Position numbers and translations under genes: made by a program. From Hydractinia symbiolongicarpus (taxonomy: Eukaryota > Cnidaria > Hydrozoa > Anthoathecata > Hydractiniidae), in assembly GCF_029227915.1 (NCBI RefSeq), contig NC_079878.1:19796501-19860500 (forward strand): DNA of 64,000 nt, given 5' to 3'. Within the stretch, counting starts at the first letter, position 1. Each line of letters opens with the position of its first letter. The notes under the pieces were generated by a model. It had not been told where the DNA came from, did no database searches, and saw nothing but the letters and a program-made list of their open reading frames with translations. This document shows, piece by piece, positions 20,511 to 31,204 of this stretch.

Positions 20511-21737
20511 ATGAAGATAGTAATTGGTATGCCATGCTTTATTATTTTAAAGGTGCTTCGTCATCGGGATTACTTCGGCACATGTTGATGGATTTATCCG
20601 CTGTGAAAGTTACCAGGAAAACCTTCTTGGAAGGGATTTATTTCTTTGGTTGCAAGAATTAATCATATGATTTTTATAATTTTAGGTATGCTTATTGCGG
20701 TGTTGGTTCGCACAACAATTAGTCAACGTTGTGGTGAGGCAGTGATTGTCAATAAACTAGCTGTGATAACTCAAACAACAATTGCTGATATAAATCGATT
20801 CCAAATGACATTTGTAAGTCTTTTAAAATGTTTTCACTTGTTTGGATTGTCTCGGAATTTGAAATACATGCTTTGTTTTCTTATCGATTTAGGCTAACCT
20901 TCTCAATTCGAAAAAACAAAAAAATTGCAATATTCGTCTGTGCAATTACTACAGTAAAGCACGACTATGGGCAGGAAAGTTTAATCCTTTTCGAAAGAGT
21001 GTAAGTACTTTCAAATTAAAAACATTTCATTGATAATAGGAAAATATTTTTTTTAAAATTAAAAGTATCAATGTTTTTGTATCTAGATGGTAGAGGTGTT
21101 ATCCCTCAGCGTCTATGCGTTCAAACAGTACTTAATCACTCTTGAGCAGATTATCAACAAAGATAAGAGCATTAAAGGACGAAAGAATGTTCTGTCTCTG
21201 ATCAAAGCAATACGCAATCGAGTTGCTGGTGACATCAAGGAATACTCTGCCACAATACAGGTAGGTTACTGTAGTTGTCGCAACCACAAAACTTCTCTGA
21301 GCGTAACATATGGTAGTAACCATTACCATTGTTTGTGCTTTGTTTAAACAATGTGTTGAGTCATTGGATTTTTTGTCGAACTGTGGTAAAATTCGTAAGC
21401 TTGTATATCAATATCAGCAATGTTATCAGCACAAAGCGCCTTCAATTTCCATCTGTTTTCCTAGAAATTGGAAACTGCACCATGTGATCATCCAAAGTCA
21501 AATCTTAAATTGACCTCTGTCTTAGTACCAACCTATCCTGATCCTAAACCACCAAGTTGTATTTGCAAGTCAATCAGCAAAGATCATCAGCTGTATAATA
21601 TCGTCAGCGACCTTTCATACCTGTATTTGACGTACTATACGTACTACAGATGCTTGTTTTCGCGGATAACACGGCCCGATAGCAAGAACTTTCTCTGTCC
21701 GTTTTCGGATAAGGTCAATCGATTCATTAAGAATTAA
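20511..21737 (+). CDS. secreted four-helix protein, class I cytokine-like
   Basis: Five exons: 20511-20526, 20686-20813, 20893-21000, 21087-21260, 21465-21737, all with GT..AG. They make 232 residues. Intron phases are 1,0,0,0. A signal peptide (MKIVIGMLIAVLVRTTISQ) is split by the first intron after five codons. Predicted amphipathic helices: A about 24-54, B 84-109, C 114-145, D 179-210. The A-B (about 29 residues) and C-D (about 33) loops are long and B-C is short. Eight Cys (21, 60, 65, 149, 174, 176, 205, 220) could form four disulphides. Family knowledge: this exon-to-helix layout, phase pattern and loop pattern are those of vertebrate GH/EPO/IL-6-type helical cytokines. No sequence-level homologue is recognised, so function is inferred from architecture only. 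Confidence 0.75.
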
Positions 21738-22005
21738 AGTAAAGATTTGTTGTCACAAAAAGTTGTTTATATAAATATTTTTATTTATTATTTTATTTTA
21801 TATTTATTATGCACCAGTTTATCAAAAAAATTCTGCGGAATGAAAAAAAAAACACTTGTCTGTTTAATGTAAAGGTTGTGAAAATAACAATTTTAAATTG
21901 TGCAGATTCAGAAGAAAATCGTTTAGATATACATGTTAGTTGTCGAGGAAGTGGGTTGAAGGTCGCGGAGCTCCATTTTCTCCCCTTAAATGTTGATCCT
22001 AACAG
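21738..22005. other. 3' flank of the secreted gene
   Basis: Very A+T-rich just after the stop, with no canonical AATAAA seen. A frame at 21860-21999 (CADSEENRLDIHVSCRGSGLKVAELHF) has an alternating hydrophobic pattern and might be coding, but its borders are unclear. Confidence 0.3.
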
Positions 22006-22248
22006 TTTAAAGTCATTAAACCATCCTTAAAATGGTGTAAATTGTCATCGCGTACTGGTCCGAATATGAAATCATACAAACTCAATATATTAAATAAATA
22101 CAGCGTTTTTACAAAGTTTCGTAATAAACCGGAAGATATGGCAACAGAAAGTAAAACGATGATATCTCTACATCCTCAAGTGAGATTTAAAATGATGGTA
22201 TTTTTATTGCTGATGCTATTCCTAGTAACGTCACATAAAACATATTGA
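22006..22248 (+). CDS. possible terminal exon with C-terminal membrane anchor
   Basis: A strong acceptor with branch-point-like CCTAAC (CCCTTAAATGTTGATCCTAACAG, ending 22005) opens a phase-0 frame of 80 codons (FKVIKPSLKWCKLSSRTG...) ending in stop. The last 20 residues are very hydrophobic (MMVFLLLMLFLVTSH), as for a membrane or GPI anchor. It could be the last exon of an unseen gene. It could also be an alternative last exon of the gene at 20511, since exon 4 of that gene also ends in phase 0. No domain recognised. Confidence 0.4.
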   Translation, partial: FKVIKPSLKWCKLSSRTGPNMKSYKLNILNKYSVFTKFRNKPEDMATESKTMISLHPQVRFKMMVFLLLMLFLVTSHKTY

Positions 22249-22647
22249 TGTCATCTGTATGTCTCATAGTATTCATTACTATATAATAATACCTTGTCAG
22301 TTATTTAAGGAGAAAAAGACGTTTTTTGTATAATGAAATGTACTCCTAAAGTACTTCTGTAATTGAGTCTGCGTTATTGAAGTGATATTAATACACTTTG
22401 GTTTTGTTAAGAAGGAGAAATGAAACTAATTTTATATTTTCCTTAATTCGAATTTGAAATTAAGGAGTTCGCTTAACTTCAATAAAAAATGTTTTTTCCA
22501 TAAACCTGAACTACTGTGTAAACATATAATTTGTTCAGAAAGTTGTTTCTGTGAATAGATTTATAGATTGATCGTCGCTTTTCTTTTTGGATTTATTTGC
22601 AACTCTTAATTCTTGAAAGCATTGCCGCGTGTCAATATTGCTCTTTA

Positions 22648-22922
22648 AGGGAGATTTTCACGAAGCGAATCGAACGGCGGATTCGATGACGAATTCGCGT
22701 TTTAATTTTCACCACAAAATAAATTAGGCGCCAAATTCATTGTTTACATTAGTTAACCGCGTTCTGATTGGTCAAAAACTAGCAGCCAAACCTTTAGCCG
22801 CGAAAAAGTAGGAACTGTTTCTACTTTTCGAAAGCGAATATTTAAATGCAAAATCAAAACAAACAAAACTGCGCATGCTCAGATACAATTTGCCGTTCAA
22901 TTCGCTTGGTGAAAATCCCCCT
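22648..22922. mobile_element. Harbinger-type MITE (275 bp)
   Basis: Terminal inverted repeats of about 34 bp (AGGGAGATTTTCACGAAGCG at the left, inverted AGGGGGATTTTCACCAAGCG at the right) with four or five mismatches. It is flanked by the 3-bp direct repeat TTA (22645-22647 and 22923-22925). TTA target duplication and no coding capacity fit a PIF/Harbinger-mobilised MITE. Its ends differ from those of the Harbinger element at 56175, so another transposase would be its source. Confidence 0.8.
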
Positions 22923-22925
22923 TTA

Positions 22926-23650
22926 GAAATGAAATGTCTCGTCCAATATATTATGGCCTGTAGACAGACTAGAATATATCTAATAGATATCTAATAGTGC
23001 TTTAAAGAGCTGAATATTGATAAACATCCCTTCAAAATTGTCAATAGCTAGCCATACAAAGTAACGTTATTTTTTAAAGAATTTAGCATATAGCATAATA
23101 CTATTGTTAGAAAGCTGTAAATACTACAAATGCAAAAAATCTATTTTGTATTCGTTTCAAAAAAATAAAAACTTTGCTAAATCTTGTTTTACTGACGTTA
23201 ATTTTTTTTTCTGCTTATGAAATTTATTCATGGTGACATTGATGACAACAAAATATAAATGCAAACAATAATCTGCCATTATAATTTGTTTATGTATGCA
23301 CTACTACTTTAAATGAAATGGTTGTTTTCATAGGTGTATATTCATAAAAAAACATATTGGCGGCAAAAGATAATGTACAGATATGCTTGAATGTAAATTA
23401 TTTTTAAACGTAATTATAGGCCAATAACTTTTTTATGTATTTTATTTCTCAATCTTGCTTTTAATACGTGTCTGCAAAACTGCTTTACACATAGCTATCC
23501 AAAATAATAAAACATTAAATATATACTCTAGAAAAATATAGAGATTTGCAGTTTGAAACTCTTTTGATACGAAACACACAAAAAGGACACCCTTTCGTAA
23601 TCCACGTCGGTACTCGGCAATTGCTGAGGCGAATGTCAACATGTTAAGTC
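22926..23650. other. non-coding, nothing recognised
   Basis: A+T-rich spacer between the MITE and the Penelope-like fragment. The right end (about 23580-23650) may already belong to that element but is too degraded to read. Confidence 0.4.
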
Positions 23651-23651
23651 A

Positions 23652-24618
23652 GTGTTTTCAACTTCAAAGTTGGACTGTTCTCAGAATGTTGCTATAACAC
23701 CAAAGTATGAGGTTCATGTTCAAAGCATGTTCAAAAATTTTTATGAATATATTAATTCTAGGCATCAGAATATTAAATTCACGTTTGAAGAAGAATGTGA
23801 TAAGGTTTTGCCATTCTTGGACGTTTGCGTCATGCGTGAAGGTGATTCTTTTGTCACCAACGTATATAGGAAACCAATATTTAGTGGAGTTTATACTAAC
23901 TTTTTTTTTTTTGGAATATAAACACGGCTTGATTTTTTCTTTACTTTATCGTTGTTACCATCTGTGTTCAGATCTTAATAAATTTCATGTAGAAATATCT
24001 CAGTTGAAGACTATTCTTGGAAGGAATGGATACCCTTCAAAGGTTTTTGAATTCTGTCTCAGAATTTTCAAGAGCAGAAATTACGAACCGAAGGAACAAG
24101 TGTCCCTTGCTCCTAAGAAAGAGTTAGTCCTTGTTTTACCTTTTTTAGGAAAGATTACCTTACAAATTAGAACACGTTTGCACCGTTTGTTTAAGCAGAA
24201 ACTGGCACATTGTAATGTTAAACTTATATTTTTTTCTAAAAGGAGGCTACGTAGCTGCTTTGCCTTTAAGGACAGAATACCCGAATCGTTACGCTCCGGC
24301 CTCGTTTACTGTTTTAAGTGTAGTGGCTGCAACGCCACTTATTATGGCAAAACAAAACGCCATTTTAAAGTCCGTATGTCTGAGCATTTAGGTATTTCTG
24401 CACTTACAGGTAAACGCGTTAAACTTGGTCCCCAGGCCAGTGCCGTTCTCGAACATTTAATGTTTTGTAATTACTCTCCAGCATCGTTTCACAACTTCTC
24501 AGTACTTGCGGAAGAGTCTAAAGATTTTAAACTTACTCTGATGGAGAGCTTATTAATTGAGCGTGACCGTCCCATTTTAAATAACACGGTAAAATCTATG
24601 CCTTTAGAATTATTATAA
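23652..24618 (+). pseudogene. Penelope-like element: RT end plus GIY-YIG nuclease
   Basis: Two overlapping frames with a shift near 23905. The first holds the end of a Penelope-type reverse transcriptase (KFTFEEECDKVLPFLDVCV, NVYRKPIFSGVYTN). The second continues LIFSLLYRCYHLCSDLNKFH, then a linker, and a GIY-YIG endonuclease (GLVYCFKCSGCNATYYGKTK..., with R.SEH following). GIY-YIG joined to an RT is the hallmark of endonuclease-positive Penelope-like elements. The RT catalytic core is missing at the 5' end, so the copy is 5'-truncated and frame-broken. Confidence 0.85.
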
Positions 24619-25082
24619 TAGCTCTATTTTCTTCCTATTATATCCTATTATGTTTAGTATTTTATCTCTAACTTGTAAAATAAAATTTAGAAGCAGTGTG
24701 AACATGCCAACCTGGGCGTTGGCGAAAGCTTGCTGCAAGATATATTTGGATATGTCGTAGATTTTGTCGTTCTTATTTTTTAGTATGAGGTTCAGTCAGC
24801 ATTTTTTAGGTAAACAGTTTACCTTGCATTGTGCAATAGTTAAGCCAGTTCAGTTTCGGTACCATTACCACATCAGCGATAATACTAAGCACGACCTGTT
24901 CTTTGTTGATTACGTGATAAGAGATATCACCGCGAAGTATAATATTAATGACGAAGATATTTGGATTCGACGCAATACAAAAACAAGCGCGCTTTTAGTC
25001 TGTACCAGAATTTAGTGGATGACTTTAATTTACGTATCATTGCGTGTTCTCGCTATTGCGCAGCTAAGCTACCATTTTGCGT

Positions 25083-25117
<35 letters not shown>
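25083..25117. repeat. (GACA)n microsatellite
   Basis: About eight GACA units. The surrounding sequence (TGCGGGTATTATAATATAGAT to its right) looks like part of a dispersed repeat, but there is no second copy in this window. Confidence 0.9.
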
Positions 25118-25280
25118 CTATGCGGGTATTATAATATAGATTATTTATTTTATTTCAATATATACAATATTAAAGTCGATTTAAATTAGCCTTAATAGGC
25201 TTTTATATATTTTATTTTATTTTTATTTATATCTAAATTTTAAAATGTTTTACTATTGTACATTATCGACTATAAATAAA

Positions 25281-25316
25281 TGAATTGATTGATTGATTTA
25301 TTAATGGATTGATTCG
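25281..25316. repeat. (GATT)n tract, likely LINE 3' tail
   Basis: GAATTGATTGATTGATT follows TATAAATAAAT. Short tetranucleotide tails of this sort end CR1/L2-type LINE copies, but no coding part of such a LINE is attached. Confidence 0.5.
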
Positions 25317-25596
25317 CTTGATCCGATGGAAAAGCGTGTGTAATCACTCTTTTTTTTCTTTCTTTTTGAGATACCCGTTCTGGTTATCCAAGTTCAACGA
25401 AAAGTAAGTTCTTTCCTTTCGAATATTTCTATTTTGTTTTCATTCCAACGCGGTATAATAGTTGAGCGTGAAGGCTTGGGTGGATGTAAAACTCAACAAC
25501 AATTGAACCTCGTAATTTACGATAAGAGGAAAAGTTGAAAAATGACACTTGTTCCGAGTCATTATCATCTTATGAATACCGTGTTAGAAACACCCG

Positions 25597-25845
25597 GTGT
25601 ATTTAGTTGCGCAATTGACAGTTTTATTGAGGTGTTTTTCTAATGTGTTTGAGTTCTCCAATGAACTGGAAAGTGCTATGTTTTTGTCTGTTTGTTCTTT
25701 CGAAGTTATCTGTGAAGCGTGTGAAGATCAATATAAAAGTTCTGTTAATTCTTTTATTCAATATGTCTTGCGCTCCGCAGGAGAAGCACCAGAAAACTTA
25801 AGTAAATATTGGCCAGCACATTTAGATCACAAATTTTTCGACTAA
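25597..25845 (+). CDS. possible terminal exon of unknown gene
   Basis: After the acceptor-like TTGCGCAATTGACAG (about 25611) a frame reads VLLRCFSNVFEFSNELESAM, with four Cys in all, to TAA at 25843-25845. A tiny upstream exon with a good donor (GAAAA|GTAAGT, about 25401) may belong to the same gene. No family recognised. Confidence 0.3.
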   Translation: MYLVAQLTVLLRCFSNVFEFSNELESAMFLSVCSFEVICEACEDQYKSSVNSFIQYVLRSAGEAPENLSKYWPAHLDHKFFD

Positions 25846-25916
25846 TGAGGTTACATGTAATGTACGCGAACAAAGGTTGAATGTTCGAAGTTATATTGTT
25901 AATCTAAGCAAAGCAA

Positions 25917-27720
25917 ATGAAGAAGACTAATCAAGATGTTGTAGGTGAGAAGTGTATACGTAATGATGAAGGTGTTTTGGCTAGCACAGAGGAGGAGAAA
26001 AGGGTAGCTTGGAAGAATCATTATCAGAGGTTGCTTAACACTGAGTTTGATTGGGACGAGGATAATTTGTCTGATGATGATGTTGTAGAAGGGCCAGCTA
26101 TGCAGATCAAGACAGAACGGGTAGTGGAGAATATTAGGAAATTAAAGATTGGCAAGGCTGCAGGAGTATCAGGTATTGTTGCAGAGATGGTAAAAGCATC
26201 TGGGTATATTGGGGTTGAGCTTATTACATGTCTTGCCAACCAGATTATAAAGGATGGTGCTATTCCGAGTGAGTGGCAGTCGAGTGTAACAGTGAATTGT
26301 TTAAGGGCAAGGGTGATGCATTAGAAAGGGGTAACTATAGAGGTTGATCAAGTAATGAAAGTTATTGAAAGAGTGATTGATAAGTTACTTAGAGAAAGAA
26401 TAGATAAGATGCAATTTGGTTTTTTTCCTGGGCGTGGTACTACAGATGCAATTTTTTTAATCAGACAGCTTCAGGAAAAGTATTTAGGAAAGAGAAAGAA
26501 TCTCCATTTTGCCTTTGTAGATTTAGAGAAAGCTTTTGATAGATTGCCACGTAAAGTTATTTGGTGGGCTATGAGAAAATTAGGTGTGGATGAGTGGCTA
26601 GTTACGATAGTACAGTCTATGTACAGCAATGCTAGAAGTCGTGTCAGGGTTAACGATTCACTTAGTGATGAATTTAGTGTAAATGTTGGTGTACATCAGG
26701 GTTCTGTACTTAGTCCTTTGTTGTTTGTTCTAGTCTTAGAAGCGCTGTCGATGGAGTTCAGAACAGGTTGTCCATGGGAGTTATTGTATGTAGATGATTT
26801 GGTTCTCATAGCAGAGTCGATGGAAGAATTAGTTAAAAAGTTTGAGAAGTGGAAGAAACGACTAGAAGAGAAAGGGCTAAAGGTAAACACAGCAAAGTCT
26901 AAAGTCATGATTAGTAGCATTGCAGCCAAGTGTGACCTTGTAGTTGGAAAGTGGCCTTGTGGAGTTTGCAGGAAAGGGGTTGGTAGTAACTCAATTTTTT
27001 GTCAGACTTGCAAGCATTGGGTACATAAGAAGTGCAGTAGTATTAGTGGAAGGTTAAGAGCTGACATTCAGTTTGTATGCAAGCGTTGCAAAGGTGAGAT
27101 TATAGAGAATGAAGTATTTCCAGCTTTAATGATGTACAACAGTGGCTGGTTAGAGATAGTTGAGAACTTCTGTTACTTAGGTGATATGTTGGGCAGTGAA
27201 GGGGGTGTTGGAAGAAGTGTTACTTGCAGGATAGGTTCTGCTTGGAAAAAGTTCAGAGAGTTACTTCCTTTGTTGACTAGCAGAGTCCTGTCAATTGAGG
27301 TAAAAGGTAGGTTGTATGAGGTCTGTGTAAGAAATGTTATGTTGTACGGTAGTGAGACATGGGCAGTGAAGCAGGAAGATCTTGACCGTTTAGAAAGGAA
27401 TGATATGAGAATGGTTAGGTGGATGTGTAACGCCAGTCTGAGAGACAGAAAGAGTTCAGATGAGCTAAGAAGCAGGCTAAGTCTCCGTAGAATTAAAGAT
27501 GTTATCCAGATAAGAAGATTGAATTGGCTGGGGCACTTGGAAAGAATGGAGGAGGATAATTGGGTAAGAAAGTGTAGAGACTTGATAGTTCCTGGGGCAA
27601 AGCCCAGAGGCAGACCGAGAAAGACTTGGCAGGAGGTTATAAGGACAGACTTGATACAGAGGAAGTTGAGTTTAGATCTAACACAGTCTAGATCAGATTG
27701 GAAGAGGGTCATTAATATAC
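25917..27720 (+). pseudogene. non-LTR (LINE) reverse transcriptase, 5'-truncated
   Basis: The first frame (DVVGEKCIRNDEGVLAST..., GKAAGVSGIVAEMVKASG) is the fingers region. It breaks near 26320. The second frame carries FGFFPGRGTTDAIFLIRQL, FAFVDLEKAFDRLPR, GVHQGSVLSPLLFVLVLEAL and the catalytic LLYVDDLVLIAE. A PHD-like Cys/His module follows (CGVCRKGVGSNSIFCQTC...HWVHKKC), then YGSETWAVK and RRLNWLGHLERM near the end. The last 50 codons of the open frame (to 27881) are unrelated. The apurinic endonuclease part is absent. This is the common cnidarian LINE type; the catalytic YVDD is intact but the frame break makes the copy inactive. Confidence 0.9.
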
Positions 27721-28119
27721 CCCGTCCAACCCATGCTCTCGATAGTCCAATAATATACAAAAATAATTACTTATTAGATTTCAAAAAATGTGAAACAACT
27801 GAGAAGAGCAAAGTGAAAAAACTTAGTTCAAAATATTTGATTTTTTTTCGAAATTATGACCTAATTATGCTTGTTGTCTGACTTAAAATTCAGCTGGCTC
27901 TCAAAAAAGCTAATAAAACAAAAATCATGTTTTTCTAAAGTCAACAAAAAAACATGAGAATGTAAAAGTGTCACACACGTCACCACTTCGTTCCTTTTCA
28001 AACATCGATGATTTTCGAAAGTTTCATTTTTTACCATCAACCAAGTTTTGCTTTGCATTTGATAGCAAAGTTTCATAAAAAAAAAAAAAAATTGAAAACG
28101 GCCAATGTTCTATTTTTAA

Positions 28120-29890
28120 GGAGGTCTGGCCAGATATTAAAGGGAATTGTTGTGCAAAGTGGATACGTGACAAAGTAAACCCAAAAAACTTCAGTGTTGA
28201 AAACAATATGATACATTAACCTTTACCAAAAAAGTTGGCTGGTGTAACTCAGATGGAAGAAATGTTAATATCCAGGGCGTTTCCAGTGATGAATGTTTAC
28301 TGCAAGCCTCGGGCATATAAAGGGCATCTTATACCATTCCCATCTCATGTAAAGAAAATTTCAGATGTCCTTTCAAATCATGTTTCTGATCTTCCAATTA
28401 TACCGTTTGTTTCCAATGAAAATAATTACCGATCTAAGGATTTTAGAGTTGGACGTAAAAAAGTTCTTACTGCTTTAAGGTGTTTGGCGCAATAAAACCC
28501 CTTATATCATAATGCTATCCTTGATAAAAGCAGAGCATTGCAATTTCCTGAAGATGACATCATCACTACACTGCATGATGTGAGTATTAGTAGTATGCAT
28601 GAGCTTTCAGGGAATGATATTCCTGTAGACACAGGTCAGAAGCAAGACTGGGACTGATATGCTGGGAGAATGTTCCTTGAGTGAGTTTGGTACTAATTAT
28701 ATTGCTACTATGGCTTTCCCTACATTATTTTCAGATGACCAAGGCGACCCAACACCCTTGTCAATAGTTCGTCTAATATCTGCAAATGATACTGAATCAT
28801 TTTCACTCAAGTTGAAACATTTGCTTTAATTTGCTGAGGTGGTTTAGGGAAAATGGTAATCTCGGTTTGCTGCACATCCAAGATTTGTTTATTGGGCATT
28901 TAATATGTTGTACAAGAAACGTATATTAAGTAAAGGTGATTTGTATATTAAACGGAATCCTGTTGATTTGGATTTCACTTTAGAAGAATTCTAAGATTGG
29001 CTAATAATGCAACCAGTACCAGTTTAATGTCAAAGATACCTTATTATACCAAGAAAATAACCGGTTTCAATTTATAATGGAACAGAGTTCGGCAGGAACT
29101 TCATGCTACACTACGGCAGGTTGGAGTACCTACAATTATTTTCGCACTTTTAATGGCAGAATACCACAGGCCAGAACTGTCAGAACTGCTTGGACTTTTG
29201 GGCACCAATACTAGTGAAGAAATTAGAACTGCAATCATTGACAATCTTCACTTGATTGATTGGTTTGTTACTGAAAGAACTTTCGTGAAATCGTGACTGT
29301 ATTATTATCTAGGTGCTTTCTGGCCTTCTTTTACATATGAATTCACCGTACTTCAAAGATCTATCCATTATCACGGCCTTCCAAAATTGATAAATGATCC
29401 AGGTTTGGTAGAGTTAACCAATTTTGCACTAGAAGGTTCTTGAGTTCGAAAAATAATGTGTAACATCTACCAGATCTACCAGATGACGATCGTCTTCTTC
29501 TAGATTATGACATTGAGTTAGGTCGATTTGTAGAACAAATAGTTTGCAACTATGTTGATTGATTAATTACTACTATTAATCCAGAGGACTCTGTTTATTC
29601 TAAACCTCAAACTCATACCTGTTAAATCTCTTTTGCTGACATATTAGGAAATGAATTACATGACTAGATTATTCCAACTTGACCAACTCTGTGCAGAAAC
29701 ATGTATGTAATTCACGTTATTGTCTCAAAGGTAAGGATGGTCTCTGTAGATTCAAGTTCCCTTATTATATATGTTCAAAGACGAAGTTGGACTTCAAAAA
29801 AGTGAACACTAAGGATGGATTTTTGAGGTACAAGGCAGAGGTATGGTGGCCTAGCGTTACCACGATAAATTTTACAGAAAAATAATTTAA
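28120..29890 (+). pseudogene. Helitron N-terminal (helicase-like) region, decayed
   Basis: Multiple frames give the Helitron-like N-terminal order. ENNMI..., LAGVTQMEEMLISRAFPVMN and YKGHLIPFP come first. Then FGTNYIATMAFPTLFSDDQGDP, FAAHPRFVYWAFNMLYKK, PELSELLGLLG, LHLIDWFVTERTF and YHGLPKLINDPGLVELT follow. The Cys/His finger VQKHVCNSRYCLKGKDGLCRFKFPY is last, at about 29690-29760. At least eight stops or shifts. The Rep (HUH) and helicase cores that should follow are absent. It resembles the protein encoded by rolling-circle transposons. Confidence 0.8.
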
Positions 29891-30189
29891 TAACTTAACT
29901 TGAAATGAAATAAAATAAAATAAAATGAGAGGAAATATACAGATAAAAAAATAAAAATAAAAACAACAAAATGTAATTGAAATCAATATTGTCAATTACC
30001 GAATACAACGCTAAAATTTGAAATTCTATTGTATTTTTTCCCGCTCTTAAGAAGAAGTAATTATTCCAATATATGGATAATTGTCAAATGTTGTTTTGAT
30101 GTATTACCTTTTCCGTCTCCGCATGTTAAAATTGCATGAAATAGTTTAGGTCAAAGGTACGGTAAAAAATCATCAATGATAATACAACG

Positions 30190-30460
30190 ATTGGCAAGCA
30201 AGGCTTCTGTTAAAGCGATGAAATATGAGCGTATTGAGCCTCAAGAATTTGTGACGCACCTATTTGATGAAATAACGCTCAATAATATTAAAGCTGCATG
30301 CTATCATCATTTCAAGAACGTTTGACACACTAAGATATGGTGTGTGATGTACTTGCTTCCAAAAATGGCCCTTCGTTTCGCGAAAGTTAAAGAAAATGAT
30401 GACATACCATATTCTGCAAAACGACCAAAAATATCAGACAGAATGCCATTCTCGGTATAA
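30190..30460 (+). pseudogene. decayed coding fragment, unknown
   Basis: A frame-shifted but protein-like reading (MIIQRLASKASVKAMKYERI..., NIKAACYHHFK, WCVMYLLPKMALRFAKVK). It is separate from the Helitron on its left and may be the upstream part of the alpha-kinase-like fragment on its right. Not recognised. Confidence 0.3.
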
Positions 30461-30639
30461 TGTCTGTTTCTTCAATGCTTAATCCTGGAAAAGCTATCAG
30501 CAAAACAACAAATGCAACAGAAGCTTTTTAGTTGTTGGAATTTTGCATTGACTCACTGTCCCGAGAAAACTGTAGAAACACTCTGCCGCAAAGCTGTGCA
30601 TAGCATTTCCTTGCCAAGAATTTAACATATCAATTCAGC

Positions 30640-30935
30640 GAGTGCACTGTTGGGAAGTCATTTTGGACATTTGCGTGTACAGAACTGGAAATAACTAAAA
30701 ATGGTAAATCTGTTGTAATTGAGGATTTCATTTCTGAGTTTTTTCCCAAGTATGTGAATAATGATGGAATTGCTGCCGAAATTAAAGAAGAAGATCTCGA
30801 TTTTGAAGAGAGAGTTCAAAAAGCAGAAGCATTAGCTGAATTTTCATTTATAAAATCACACATGGAACTGATATTATTAGACATTCAAGGAGCTGAATAC
30901 TTACTGTACCGACCTTTTTTGTATTTGGTAACACT
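30640..30935 (+). pseudogene. alpha-kinase domain fragment
   Basis: Reading ...VVIEDFISEFFPKYVNNDG, then EALAEFSFIKSHMELILLDI and QGAEYLLYRP matches the C-lobe of atypical alpha-kinases, whose active-site strand has the form D.QG.....DP (eEF2-kinase/MHCK family). The N-lobe with the ATP-binding Lys is only hinted at, and the zinc-binding end after DP is missing. Known alpha-kinases phosphorylate helical substrates. This copy is a fragment and likely inactive. Confidence 0.55.
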
Positions 30936-31204
30936 ATAATAGGATTAACGCCCGGGGTTTACCTGTGAGTGTGTAATATTCTACATTTTGGTCCACCGAG
31001 CCGGATCCACCTTTGTTAATGGGTCAATATTTGTTAAAATAGTTTATATTACTTTCTCAACATTCGTTCTCACGTTAACCGCAGATTCGATACGTGATTC
31101 CAAAGATTTTTGAAGCTTGGAGGGTTATTATATTTACGCACTTCAACGCACGTTGTGTTTGCGTTCTGGTAATGGTTAGTTATCGTTAAAATTTAAAATA
31201 AAAT

